A DNA stretch of 26,674 nucleotides from NCBI GenBank assembly GCA_010015655.1, contig ML976710.1, positions 14,369 through 41,042 of the forward strand, in the 5' to 3' direction. Position numbers and translations under genes: made by a program. This document shows, in pieces, positions 9,841-19,995 of this stretch. Source of the stretch: Bimuria novae-zelandiae CBS 107.79 (Eukaryota; Ascomycota; Dothideomycetes; Pleosporales; Didymosphaeriaceae). Below the pieces are notes generated by a model. The model was not told the DNA's origin. It made no database searches and saw nothing but the letters and a program-made list of their open reading frames with translations. How positions within the stretch are numbered: the stretch's first letter is position 1; the number at the start of each line of letters is the position of its first letter.

Positions 9841-11183
9841 AAAACGCGAATATTTTATCTGTTGCAAATCCTTGCTGGAGGAGTACCACAATTCCCGGAT
9901 CTTATCTTATCAGATGGACAAGCTCCGAAGCAATGCCGAGACTTGGCGGGGGAGCCGCGTCATGCCACGTTAGCCTATAGTGTGACAAGATCTTTTGAAT
10001 TCGGTTGAAATTCCTTTTCGGTATTTCGTGTGCTGCTGTCTCACTGTGTCCATTACGGAAGAGGATGTCAGCTTCCAACATGGAAGGTGCCGCTGGTGGG
10101 AAGGCGAAATCGCAGCCACTTAACTAACTCTACCGAGGTTTCTCCGGACTTGCGCTCCTGTCCCGACGCACGAGCGACTCTCCCCTCTCTCGCCTCATAC
10201 ACATCTCGCGGCGAAAAATAATAATAATAAGCAACACAATAAAAGTATCCAACGAGGTGGTATGGCGCGGAATGCTGCACCGCAAGCGTATTAGCCAGAC
10301 CGCTAGAGCTTGCCACCTCCGCGAATAAAACCTCCCAGGTTCCATTGCCAGAATCGACGATACTCACACGCGAGCTTTGTGCATAGTTATCCGAAATGCT
10401 CGGTAAATGAAAAGATTAGCGCATAATCTCGTCACCCTGAGCTGTGTGAGATATCTGGAAGGGGCGTTAGTTTCCTAAGGTACTTTCCATAGGTGATGTC
10501 GCAGACGCAAACCAGACTTCCACGACACTGCATTGATGGGACAGACTCAAAATTTGATGTCGATGTCTCGAAACCCTCCATCGTCTGATACGTACAAACC
10601 GAGAGCGAGGTAACTCCAGCAGCTTTCTGCAACGAAGGGCCGCCAGCGCCAGCAGTTGTCAAGTCCAGGTCAACGCCAAAGTATTCAGGCCAATTATAAA
10701 AAAATCCACAGGTATTTTAGACAATTTTGCATTTCCGTTTCGCCAATGGGGTTGAAGGCCAACATTCCACTCGGCTCCCTTGCTCAGCCGACTAGGTATC
10801 TTGTTTTTCCCTCCATATTTTCCCTCATTCCTCAAACTTTGTTGTGACTAACACCAAATTTATCCGAGACAGGTGAGGGTATGTCTACCCTCGAATTCCT
10901 CCGCATGTTGGAAAACGGTTTTGCCGTGAACGCGCTGCGCCACTCATTACTTTGCGATTTTCTGGACCTTAAGAAGGAGAGACAGGCTTAGGGCGGACCT
11001 ATATCGTTTGATTGAAAAAATAGCGCTTTGGAATTTATACGGCACGCGACCTCGTATTGAACTAACAGCGCGGATATCCCACGGCGAATACGTTACTGCA
11101 ACGTCGAGTCGGAGTGAACGGAACTGCTCAAGAGCACTGGTTTAGGAGGAGCGCGCCCGGTCATTTTGCGTCACACGCCCAGA
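9841..11183. other. Intergenic region, no confirmed gene; open minus-strand stretches
   Basis: About 1.3 kb between the truncated ASST-like pseudogene and the large membrane-protein gene. Two minus-strand open stretches exist, about 10068-10440 and 10439-10717. Neither starts convincingly with ATG in context, and neither matches a family I recognise. I looked for upstream ASST sequence (for example around 9900-10080) and found none. The last few hundred bases before 11184 are presumably promoter and leader of the next gene. Confidence 0.5.
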
Positions 11184-14100
11184 ATGGAATTGAGCATTAC
11201 AATGATAGCGGCTGTCTCCGCGGGAGTAGGTGCGCTCATAATCGGTCTCATTGTTCTCAACGTCATCCTTCTGGTTCGGAAACATCGAGAGCATCACCGG
11301 TACATGGCGAATTTGGATGAGCGAGAGATTGCAATCGCAAAGGCACAGGAAAACGTGAAACGAAAATCTATTGCGAAGCCACGGGCTGTATTACGTCGCA
11401 ATACGATTCTGCCTTTCAATTCAGAGTCGGGATGGGGCAACCTTCCCTCAGTCGAAACTATCGATCCCCCCAAGACGCCATCTATACTGCCACATTACGC
11501 GCCACCGAAACCTTCAGGCTTCTTGGCAAAGCCAAAGAGGCTGTCTTGGTCCTTCCTGGGACGCCGATCGTCTGGCAAAGCTATCCCGATGAAGGGCATC
11601 CGCGTTTCTGTGCTTTCTACGGTTGTCGAAAGCCCGAAACCGTCACCCTTGGCTCCAGTGCTCAGCGGACCGCTCGCAGAACCTTCTTCGACTCAAAAGA
11701 TCCAAAGCCACACTTCTTCGGACGAATCACTCCTTAACCAGCATCATCCTTACTTCCGTAATCAAAAACGGCATTTGAAGTCACGGGATGATACACTCAA
11801 GCCAGAGCCTCTTCGACGAAGCTTGACCGTCAAGGCTACTCCCACAACGGAAATACATTCACGACTAAACCGATCCCAGTCTGTGGCGGATATTCCTGAT
11901 AACAACAATCCTGGAAAAATGACCAGATTCCCACGCCCACAACTTCATGCCAGATCGGTGAGCACTTCTAGCCAGGCTTCCGGGAACCCCCCAATTGGGG
12001 GTCTTCTAGTTCCTCCTTTAGAAATTGCGCGGATCAAAGCCGAGGCTCGTAGGCAGGCTCGTAGACGTAGTCTCCTTAGCCGCAGTCCCTCGCAGCAGTC
12101 GAATTCGAGTTACGATTCAGGGAATAGCTACATCCTTGCTACTCAACCGAGCCTGATCATGGCATCGACCAACTCTCGAGTGCAGAAGGTGGCCAAGCGA
12201 GAATTCAGAAACTCGATGATCATTGGACCGCGACCTTTTTGCGATACCTTGACCCTTCATGGTAGGAACAAGCAGTCACAAGGTTCGACCAAACGTAGTG
12301 TAGCTCGCTTCAGTTCCGCGACGCCAGCTACACAAACCGACTTACAGGCCGAGAAGCGCAATTCTCTACCCACCAATTCATCTAGCTTGTACTGTTTTGC
12401 CACGAAGCTGAATACCGCGGACCCCGTTACCCTGAGCGGAGTGTCTTCACCGGCAAACAGTCCGCTCGCTATTCGGGGCTTGGCCACTCCGAAACGTAGA
12501 TCGGGGTCACACGTTACTCTATACGGTTCTCCGGAAGAACGAAGAAAAAGTGTTTCTGTCCTGAAAAGTGTGTCCGAAATACAGAGTTGTCCCGAGCGCC
12601 AACTGTCCCAAGCGTCTACCCAGGCGTCGTCCAGACGTAGTAGCAATGGCAATCCGTTCCAATGGGACCCTGCACCAATGTCTGCGGGTAGACCTTCAGC
12701 TCTCAAAGGTAGTCCTAGCGCTCGAAAGCTAGGACATAAACGTCAGAATTGTGTTCGTATTTCGCTCATACCTACCGAACTAGGGTCCCCAAGCCGCTCA
12801 CCGAGTCCATGCATACACGACGTTGTGGAAAAGTCACCTCAGGCAAGTTCTGATAACGTGCAAGATCCGAACCTGAGACTTTTGAGCACAAGATCTCTTC
12901 CTCGGCCTCCCAATACATCATTCTTTGCGCCAGGTCTGAAGTTCAATACGACCAATATCCGCGCTTCGCTTACCGCCAGTTCGCCGACGCTGTCTATGAC
13001 GAATTATGACCAGGTTTCGATCGTGACGCCTCGGAAGACCCAAGATCAGATTGGTTTTCCTGGAGCACATCAACAAAACAATCATAGGATGAGCACCTGT
13101 TCGGAATTCAGTATCCCGTCGTTTCCGAGCCCTTGTCACGATTTACCGGAATATAACGTCATGCATTCTCCTCCCCCTACATTTGCTCTGTCACCACCAT
13201 CAAACGGATGTGGGGATAATGAACGATCGTTTGATGAGATGGCGATGGTTTCTTCGCCATTCGAAGCAGGCCTCAGCATCAATTCATCTCCAGGAGGAAT
13301 TCTACTCCTTGATCAATGCACCCCCGACTTTTCTTATGCGGGCCATCAGACGCCAACCGATAATCTTGATTGTAACTTCAGCTCTCCTTTTACCACGATA
13401 CCTGAAGAACCATCAGCGAACTGTGACCGTGTACAGGGCTACGCACAATACAGACCAGAGGACTCGCCGCCTTGTTCGCCGAAGACTGTACCATCCAGGT
13501 CGTACTTCAATAGGAATGACCGGGCAGCGTACAGCTTGCCCATCAAAAATACTACAATTCCGGAGGAGCCCCTGGATATTATCGATCCCGCCATTCTGAC
13601 CAAAGACGCCTTCACCAGCCTGAATGGTCCTTTCGACAACAGGAGCGGCAGCGTCATCGAAGATTTAAAAACAAATCGAACCAGCATACACATGCCTTCA
13701 AGCCCCCTCGCCGCGGTACATGCTATGCAGCCACTCATAGACGCAGTGTTTCCTCCCATGTCGAGCCTCGAGCCACCGGGCTTGTTTATTCAGTCTTCTC
13801 CGAGCTCACTCTACTCGTCTCCGTCGCCGTCTCCGTCGTTTCCGCCTCTACCAATGGCACCTAGCTCACCTAGGCCCGCACACGCCCAACTGCCAACGAT
13901 TACACCGGCCCTCAACTTCGCTGCTATGCCGATGCTGACACCGTGCGGTCCTCGCGACCCACCACCTCGCTCGCTACGGTCCTCTATTCAAACGCTTCGG
14001 CGCATGAACTCGGACACGAAGAAAGGCGGGAAAGAAGAACGACGGTACGCAAATCTCGGGCGCGAAGACATCATCAAACTGCCTGGTGAGGAGAGCTGGC

Positions 14101-14765
14101 TCGAGGACCTGGATGCGTATGCGAACAAGGACGACGAGGCCTTGGATGAAGAAAAAGGCAGAGCGTTGATAGGCGACTTGGGCTTTTACTGGGAAGAAGA
14201 CGCCACGATGCTGGAGCTCGACTCTACTTTTTTCGCTGCTACAGTCCTGTCTAAGTCTTCATCAACCTCTCCAAAGCCGACGGCCAAGAAGGGAGAGGAC
14301 AGAAAGAAGGAAGAGAAGTCCAAGGAACGGAAAGACGAGTTGGAACCGTCGAGCCCGCGTCCCAGCAGCCCGGTCACCGTGACCCGAGACCGCAGCTCGT
14401 CCATCTGGGAAGATGGCGAGAAGTTCTGGGCGTCCACGCCCCCACCTCCACAGCTTAGCTCGGCTAAGAAAACGCCGAAGCGCTTTCGCGCGCTTTCGTC
14501 GTCGCCGGCATCGACGCGCTCGTCCAGGAAGCGGGCATTCGAAGTGGCCAAGGACGAAGCTCCCGTGCAGGAAGATACTCCAAACGACAAGGGGAAAGGC
14601 GTGACCCCGAGAGAAAGGAAGGCAGCGAGTGGACGGTACAGGAAGAGGAGCGTCCTCGGTGTCGGCACACCGAACGTGGAGATTCACGTCATTCCGCCGA
14701 GCAGTGGGGTGGAGGGGACGCTGGGGAGCTTGTACGATGCGGATGGATTTCTCTCAGAAAGGTAG
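11184..14765 (+). CDS. Large single-pass membrane protein with long disordered tail, function unknown
   Basis: 1193 residues in one exon. The start chosen is the ATG of MELSITM; the frame is open slightly further upstream but has no ATG there. Residues 5-31 form one strongly hydrophobic helix (IAAVSAGVGALIIGLIVLN), followed at once by basic RKHREHHR, so the tail is predicted to be cytosolic. Nearly everything after is low-complexity Ser/Pro/Arg sequence with dozens of SP sites, suited to phosphorylation. The heptad TTIPEEP occurs twice (residues 737-743 and 790-796). Near residues 950-1010 lies a more ordered acidic block (RYANLGREDIIKLPGEESW onward to GFYWEEDATML), and after it SSIWEDGEKFW. 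These look like the conserved parts. A basic stretch (KKTPKRFRALSS, SSRKRAF) follows near the C-terminus. I do not recognise a named family; a scaffold or signalling adaptor at a membrane is only a guess. Confidence 0.85.
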   Translation: MELSITMIAAVSAGVGALIIGLIVLNVILLVRKHREHHRYMANLDEREIAIAKAQENVKRKSIAKPRAVLRRNTILPFNSESGWGNLPSVETIDPPKTPSILPHYAPPKPSGFLAKPKRLSWSFLGRRSSGKAIPMKGIRVSVLSTVVESPKPSPLAPVLSGPLAEPSSTQKIQSHTSSDESLLNQHHPYFRNQKRHLKSRDDTLKPEPLRRSLTVKATPTTEIHSRLNRSQSVADIPDNNNPGKMTRFPRPQLHARSVSTSSQASGNPPIGGLLVPPLEIARIKAEARRQARRRSLLSRSPSQQSNSSYDSGNSYILATQPSLIMASTNSRVQKVAKREFRNSMIIGPRPFCDTLTLHGRNKQSQGSTKRSVARFSSATPATQTDLQAEKRNSLPTNSSSLYCFATKLNTADPVTLSGVSSPANSPLAIRGLATPKRRSGSHVTLYGSPEERRKSVSVLKSVSEIQSCPERQLSQASTQASSRRSSNGNPFQWDPAPMSAGRPSALKGSPSARKLGHKRQNCVRISLIPTELGSPSRSPSPCIHDVVEKSPQASSDNVQDPNLRLLSTRSLPRPPNTSFFAPGLKFNTTNIRASLTASSPTLSMTNYDQVSIVTPRKTQDQIGFPGAHQQNNHRMSTCSEFSIPSFPSPCHDLPEYNVMHSPPPTFALSPPSNGCGDNERSFDEMAMVSSPFEAGLSINSSPGGILLLDQCTPDFSYAGHQTPTDNLDCNFSSPFTTIPEEPSANCDRVQGYAQYRPEDSPPCSPKTVPSRSYFNRNDRAAYSLPIKNTTIPEEPLDIIDPAILTKDAFTSLNGPFDNRSGSVIEDLKTNRTSIHMPSSPLAAVHAMQPLIDAVFPPMSSLEPPGLFIQSSPSSLYSSPSPSPSFPPLPMAPSSPRPAHAQLPTITPALNFAAMPMLTPCGPRDPPPRSLRSSIQTLRRMNSDTKKGGKEERRYANLGREDIIKLPGEESWLEDLDAYANKDDEALDEEKGRALIGDLGFYWEEDATMLELDSTFFAATVLSKSSSTSPKPTAKKGEDRKKEEKSKERKDELEPSSPRPSSPVTVTRDRSSSIWEDGEKFWASTPPPPQLSSAKKTPKRFRALSSSPASTRSSRKRAFEVAKDEAPVQEDTPNDKGKGVTPRERKAASGRYRKRSVLGVGTPNVEIHVIPPSSGVEGTLGSLYDADGFLSER

Positions 14766-14962
14766 TGCGTCGCAGCGGCTGTAGGGAGAGTTTTTAATAT
14801 AGTCATAGTCATAATCGATAGTGCTTAATAGATAGTAGTTAACGTCACATGGGATTCCGACTGACTGAGCGTGAAACTGCGGGTCGGCGGCACAGCCACC
14901 GCCTCTCTACTTGACCTCGCTGTTTTCTTGTGCTGTGTGACTGTTCCGAAAGGCCGCATAGT

Positions 14963-15721
14963 ATGGCATTTAGAGTGGAACCTATCGGTCTGGAAGACCT
15001 CCCAGCCTTTGTCGACGCCATCTTCCGAGCCCATCAGGGGAAGAACCACTGGATCAATACGGCGTATCCCGATAACCTCATATCTGCCGGACAGGCCCAG
15101 GCCATTAAGACGCTGCAAGCAGCTTCTTCTCACGCTGAGCGCGCCGTCTGGGAGAAGGCAGTCGATACCGCGACGGGAGAGATCGTCGGCGGGGCGATAT
15201 GGTTCTTCTATGAGACGCGAAAGTCCGCTGCTTCATCATCGCCGTCGACAGATGCAGAACTTGGCGAGAGGGAAGAGTACATGTCCGCGGTGGGAGCGTC
15301 GATTGCGAAGGTAGAAGCGCCTTTCTAGGACGAGCCGTTGCCTTTGGTTAGTGAGCGTCGCCGTCACACCGTGCGTTCATGTCGTGTATAACACTGCACG
15401 CAGGTCTTCATGGGATGGGCGTAGCCCAGGAGCATCAATACCGCGGTGTAGGTACTTTGTTAATGGAGTCGGGACTAAAACATGCAAATGAGATTGGGGC
15501 GAAAGTAGGACTCCTACAAGAAGATCATTGTAAAGATTCGTGATTGCTGATCCGGACGGGGACAGGTATCCATCATAGCCCTCGATGCCGCGCGGTGGCT
15601 GTACGAGAAGTGCGGCTTCAAAGTCTGGCAACACGCAACGCTGGCGGTACCAGAGAAGTTCGCTGCGAAGGAGAAGGTGAGGGTGTTCTTCATGGTCAGG
15701 GAAAGGGCGGTAGCGGAGTGA
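14963..15721 (+). pseudogene. GNAT N-acetyltransferase, three exons, one in-frame stop
   Basis: Join 14963-15350, 15404-15504 and 15566-15721 (215 codons including stops). Introns are 53 bp (GTGAGC...GCAG) and 61 bp (GTAGGA...ACAG, with GCTGAT as branch candidate). The spliced frame gives the N-terminal strand-helix (MAFRVEPIGLEDLPAFVDAI), WEKAVDTATGEIVGGAIWFF, then the acetyl-CoA loop QYRGVG (Q/R-x-x-G-x-G) followed by LLMESGL, and the final WLYEKCGFKVWQ with a strand-rich end. That is a complete fungal GNAT. Codon 122 (15326-15328) is TAG, inside APF-stop-DEPLPLVS, where a coding residue is expected. It would remove the cofactor-binding half. It may be a true nonsense mutation, a sequencing error or, less likely, an unusual splice. 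The ATG was chosen for its position at the start of the homologous region. Confidence 0.75.
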
Positions 15722-16039
15722 GTTGCGAATGAACTGGTCACTCCCGAGGTCTGTTATGTCACGGGTGCTTGTCGTATCAAGTCAAGTAGGCTCAGGGACG
15801 AGGCAGCACGCATGGAATTAAACACCACTGCAGTATGGACGAGAATGGGCGTGCAGCTACCCAGGACATTTCGTAAAGTCACGAAGAACTTGCTTAGCAG
15901 TCATGATGGAGACGAAGAATCGAATTTGTTTTGGGACGGTGTGGGTGATTGTCTATGCAAAATCAACCATAGTCGCTAAACGTATAATTAAGTCCAGTGT
16001 AGTGTAAAACCAGCGCTAAGCCTCAGTTTTTCGACGTCC
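15722..16039. other. Convergent 3' intergenic region
   Basis: 318 bases between the ends of the GNAT (+) and ceramide glucosyltransferase (-) genes. I see no gene, repeat or RNA here; it should hold both 3' untranslated regions. Confidence 0.5.
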
Positions 16040-17677
16040 TCATTTCTTCTCTTCAAGGATCTCGTGCACCCTCATATCCAGTCCCACCCAAAACTTCCTT
16101 CCCCGCCACTCAACCGTCACACCTCCGTAGAAGGCCACAATCCATATGGGCAGCGCACTGACCTCTCTCGCCAGCCAAGCGGTGAACCATTCCCTGAAGC
16201 TTCTCCGGGCTCCATCGAGGAGGTTGGGCTCGCGTGGTGTCTTCTCACCCAGCAAAGGCTGAAGGGAAGGTGCGCTGTGGTAGGCCCTCTGCGACCGCTG
16301 CGGGAGGATGAAGTCGGGCGTGTGTTCATCGAGCTCCACGGTCTTGGCAGAATGGAGGAGGAGGTATTGTACGTAGTCGACTGCACACCACAGGGCCGTG
16401 GAAGCGAGCCACACAAGCACAAACGATGGCCATGTCGGAGGGAGAAGGCTAGAGAAGAAGGGGAGTGTGGTGAGGGCGTAGGCGCCGTACAGGGAGCAGA
16501 GGATGCTCTCGGTACCGGGCTCTACGAAGGTCGCCGCCGTCACGGTGAACTTCCTCACTCTCAGCCATCTCAATCGTCTATCGATAATGGCGGCAACGCT
16601 CGTGTGGCTTATGGGCTGGAAGCAGAAGTCGCCGAAGAGCATGGCGTGCTTGCCCCATTTGGCCGTCTCGCTTCCTCGATAGCCTCGCTCCTCGAACGGC
16701 TGGGGTTTGCGCCACAAGGCATCGCCGATGAGGTGGTCTTCGCAGATGTTGTCGCTGAAGAAGTCGATGCCCGGCGCACGGAGCGGGTTTCCCTTGGTCA
16801 CGTAGTTCAGCTGCTCGCGGCGGAACATGGTGCTCTTGCCCATGACACACGGCGCGACGGCCACAGTGTTGATGGCGTTGTAGAACTTTGCGTGGGCGCT
16901 GGACAGGAAGGCTTCGTCCAGCCTGCCGCCGCCGCGCTGGAGGAGCCGGCGAAAGGCGCTGCGAGAATGGTTGCGCGGGTCGGACGCGGTGCTCTGGGCG
17001 ATGTCTGCGGCGTCGAGGGCCTGCTCCCCGCCGCCGAGCAGCAGTTCTCGCTCGTCGGCGGAGAGGGACTGCGAGTCCAGATCGACGGTCAAGGGCGTCT
17101 GGTGCACGAACTTGTACTTTGTCTTGCCGCCGTATCCGCACAGCAAGTCGACCATGCGCCCGCACACGCCCTTGCCCACCCAGACGTTGCAGTCTAGGAT
17201 CCACACGATGCTGTCCTCCCTCGCCGCGCGGTAGGCTCTCGACATGTTTCTGATCTTCGGATTCGGACCCAGCGCATCCTTGTTCGCTCGCAGCACCGGA
17301 TCCTCATCCTCCACGGTGATGTGCGCGTCTGCGTGCGGGAAATCCTTTATCAATCTCTCGAGAATGGGCATGGCGGGGTCGGACCGCGACGACACGCAGA
17401 GCACATTGTGCACTTTGCTGGCGGGGTACGTCTGCCGGAACGTCGCCGCGAGGCACTCGTACAGGCGGGGCTCGAGGCCCTTGACCGGTCGTATGATGGT
17501 GACATGCGGCGCGTCCTGCTCGTTGGGGGAGTCAAGGCATGTCGCTGGGCGCGGCCGCCTCGAGTAGTACCGGAACAGCTGGACGAAGCCGATTCCGCAG
17601 ACGATCCACACTACGACGAACCAGATGAGGCACACGAGCGCAGTGTAGAAGCGCACCTCGCTCCCGCTTTGACGCAT
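16040..17677 (-). CDS. GCS1: Ceramide glucosyltransferase (glucosylceramide synthase, GT21)
   Basis: 545 residues, single exon. It transfers glucose from UDP-glucose to ceramide at Golgi/ER membranes, making fungal glucosylceramide. An N-terminal anchor spans about residues 10-35. The GT2-like catalytic domain shows RPVKGLEP (residues 63-70), DCN with Asp162, CEDH with Asp314, and the R-x-x-R-W motif (residues 367-371, RRLRW). This is the D,D,D,(Q/R)xxRW arrangement of ceramide glucosyltransferases. Hydrophobic segments follow the catalytic domain (ILCSLYGAYALTTLPFF, FVLVWLASTALWC) and lie near the C-terminus (ALPIWIVAFYGGVTVEW). The length and architecture are those of filamentous fungal enzymes. 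The start is the first ATG; the frame is open a further 21 codons upstream without an ATG. It appears intact. Confidence 0.95.
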   Translation of the reverse strand: MRQSGSEVRFYTALVCLIWFVVVWIVCGIGFVQLFRYYSRRPRPATCLDSPNEQDAPHVTIIRPVKGLEPRLYECLAATFRQTYPASKVHNVLCVSSRSDPAMPILERLIKDFPHADAHITVEDEDPVLRANKDALGPNPKIRNMSRAYRAAREDSIVWILDCNVWVGKGVCGRMVDLLCGYGGKTKYKFVHQTPLTVDLDSQSLSADERELLLGGGEQALDAADIAQSTASDPRNHSRSAFRRLLQRGGGRLDEAFLSSAHAKFYNAINTVAVAPCVMGKSTMFRREQLNYVTKGNPLRAPGIDFFSDNICEDHLIGDALWRKPQPFEERGYRGSETAKWGKHAMLFGDFCFQPISHTSVAAIIDRRLRWLRVRKFTVTAATFVEPGTESILCSLYGAYALTTLPFFSSLLPPTWPSFVLVWLASTALWCAVDYVQYLLLHSAKTVELDEHTPDFILPQRSQRAYHSAPSLQPLLGEKTPREPNLLDGARRSFREWFTAWLAREVSALPIWIVAFYGGVTVEWRGRKFWVGLDMRVHEILEEKK

Positions 17678-18213
17678 GCGCTGTGGTGTTGGACTTTGTT
17701 TGGGCTGGTGCACCGACGGCAGATTTTTGGCACACGTCAACGCCGAGCGTGCGCACTTTGGACGGTATGGGTAGAAACTAATGCAGGTACGCTACGGCAA
17801 CGACAGTCTGGGCGAGATTTGGGTAGGCACAGGAACGAAAGTGAATGCGACACGTTTGTCACCGAGGCCAGAGGCTGTGCTCGTTCCGCTCGTTCCGACG
17901 AATCCGAAATCTTCCTCGAAGGCTGCTTACAGGCGATGCCTCAAAGTGCTGCTGTGGCCCAACTGACAACCTTTTCCACAGGAATTGTAGATAGAATGGT
18001 AAGCAAAAATGTCAAACAACGCCAGCCTATGCAATCCCATCCCAAATACCAGCGCTAAATGCAAGATTAATCAAACCAGAGAGCTTACGCCAACTCCATC
18101 CCATCTCATATTCCCAGCCTGTCGTGTCCAAATCATGTGAAACCAAATCGAAGGCTGGTACCAACGACCACTACATTACTACCTCAAAGAAGAGACTTTG
18201 ATGCGACGCCATA
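17678..18213. other. Intergenic region upstream of GCS1
   Basis: 536 bases between the 5' end of the ceramide glucosyltransferase gene and the 3' end of RTT109, both on the minus strand. It should contain the GCS1 promoter. No TATA box, repeat or extra gene could be supported. Confidence 0.5.
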
Positions 18214-19830
18214 TCACTTCTTCGGCTTCTTACGCACCAAGCCCGCGCTCAACGTATTCACACCATCAGATTCTGTCGGCTTCCGCTTCTTCGTAGCCAC
18301 GAGTGTGACCGCCGGAGCACCATTGCCAGTGCCTTCGGCGGGTTTGAACTCCTTACTACCGACTACTGTTTTACCCCAATTGATAACCCCACCCAAGACT
18401 GCAACTTCCTCTTTCCATCTCCGGGTGCTCTTAGACGCCGCAGCGCGCGTTGAGAAGTTCTGCTGCAGGAGCACTTCATGTGCTCGATTGTATTCTTTGG
18501 ACGTGAGAACGACCGTGCCACGCGATTTCACTGGCCACCAGTAATAGGGGCCGCATTCGGGAACCGACTTTGGCTGTGAGCCCGTCGACAACGTGGAGAG
18601 GTTCGATGAAGAAGACTTGATTCTCGGGAGAACGAGCGGAATCGGTCCATGGTTGGTGTTGATCTTCCTCCGTCTAGCCTTCTTGGCAACTTTCTTCTTC
18701 GGGGTGCCTAGTTGTGACAAAACGGCGGTAGACTGTGCATCGTCTTGCGAAAAGGCAGAAAGCTGTAACGGCTGGCTGTCATCTTCTTCAGGGATGGAAG
18801 GCTTCGGTGGAGTGATGACTATCCAGATGAAGCCCACTATCCGGCCAGAGGAGCACTCCTGTCTGAACGCCATAAACTCCCAGAACTGGTCCAGGGTCTT
18901 GACACTCTTCCATTGGCCGTTGCTTCGCGAAGGTGTACCTCCTTCTTTCGTCATTGCATCTGTCCCCCTATCGGGAAGCTCGTCGTCCAATTCGTCCAAG
19001 AATCGTGCTTTGGGATCATCCGGAAAGTGGGGTATCAAACACCGTGGAGGGGCGGCAGGGTGCGGTGCAATCTGGAGAAGCGGATGGGCCGCTGTCCACC
19101 GACGTGAAGCACCCGGCGCAGGGGCGGGTGTATAGTAGCGGAGGGTATCGTGGGGCTCAAGGCCAGGTATGACCAAGTACCCCTTCGCAGTATAGTCGGA
19201 AGACGAAGGTAGGGATCCTGCAGCCGCTGATAACCGTTCGCAGAGTGACTTTGGTGCCTCCTCTTCCTTGTACTCCTTCAGCAAAGGGTCGAGCGCTTTG
19301 CACCACCAGCGAACCAACTCCTTGTCATCGAGCAGATGTTTTCCCTTGTTCTCTATACTTGCAGGGAAGAGATACTGGTCCTGGGCTCTTGCAAACAGCG
19401 AGACGACCATTCTCCTGCCTTCCCTCTGCCTTTCCTTTGTCAGCCACAATACGAAGATCCCGCAAATCGCTTTCAACGGGGATCCGCACTGCGGTCGTCC
19501 GGTGTCCAACAGTGAGAGATAGCCTGTGGAGTCCGCCTTTGAGACGAATATCGTCGTGAGGCGTTTCGTGGTGTATAATAAGACTTCAATCGCAAGAACG
19601 AGAAGCTCGTCGGGTGCTGCTGCATTCGGAGAATCCCTAGCGTGTATGGACGCGGCGAGAAAGTGCGATTCGCAGTACGTCCGCTCTGATTTCGCATGCG
19701 GGGGTGCAGCGAACAGTGGAGTCGATTTCGTCGGCGGTGTGGAATAGTGGTAGAAGGTGAAGGCGGCGTCTTTGGGGAGGGCATCGGCGAGCAGGTCGTA
19801 GAGGGAAGGTGAGGTAGCCATCTCAGCCAT
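18214..19830 (-). CDS. RTT109: Histone H3-K56 acetyltransferase Rtt109 (KAT11)
   Basis: 538 residues, single exon. Rtt109 acetylates newly made histone H3 at Lys56 (and Lys9) with Asf1 or Vps75 during S phase, for nucleosome assembly and genome stability. Recognisable parts are TYCESHFLAAS near residue 51, AIEVLLYTTKR and FVSKADSTGYL (about residues 80-105, an acetyl-CoA/catalytic core signature), YLVIPGLEPHDTLRYY in the middle, and FWEFMAFRQECSSGRIVGFIWIV, a signature block of this family. The C-terminal third is Lys/Ser-rich (KKKVAKKARRRK) with a basic end (RKKPKK), fitting nuclear location. Two ATG codons, 19828-19830 and 19819-19821, are possible starts; the first is used. It diverges from the mL57 gene over 361 bp. 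Confidence 0.94.
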   Translation of the reverse strand: MAEMATSPSLYDLLADALPKDAAFTFYHYSTPPTKSTPLFAAPPHAKSERTYCESHFLAASIHARDSPNAAAPDELLVLAIEVLLYTTKRLTTIFVSKADSTGYLSLLDTGRPQCGSPLKAICGIFVLWLTKERQREGRRMVVSLFARAQDQYLFPASIENKGKHLLDDKELVRWWCKALDPLLKEYKEEEAPKSLCERLSAAAGSLPSSSDYTAKGYLVIPGLEPHDTLRYYTPAPAPGASRRWTAAHPLLQIAPHPAAPPRCLIPHFPDDPKARFLDELDDELPDRGTDAMTKEGGTPSRSNGQWKSVKTLDQFWEFMAFRQECSSGRIVGFIWIVITPPKPSIPEEDDSQPLQLSAFSQDDAQSTAVLSQLGTPKKKVAKKARRRKINTNHGPIPLVLPRIKSSSSNLSTLSTGSQPKSVPECGPYYWWPVKSRGTVVLTSKEYNRAHEVLLQQNFSTRAAASKSTRRWKEEVAVLGGVINWGKTVVGSKEFKPAEGTGNGAPAVTLVATKKRKPTESDGVNTLSAGLVRKKPKK

Positions 19831-19995
19831 CTCTCTTCTCCCGCGCTGCAAGCAGCGACAGGCGATGGATGTCGAGGTCTATGTAGTGGTGATGCAGTCG
19901 AGTACAAATTACTCGCTGGCTCCAAGACAATAGCGAGCGCAGGGAGATGGGAGCAGCCGCGCGAGGCGTGCACTGGGCGCGAGTGATAGAGATGA

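Noticed and set aside
16064..17197. A 377-codon open frame on the plus strand
   Set aside because: It lies wholly antisense to the ceramide glucosyltransferase gene, is a by-product of GC-rich codon use, and has no recognisable domain.
18593..19135. A 180-codon plus-strand open frame
   Set aside because: Antisense shadow of RTT109, with no motif.
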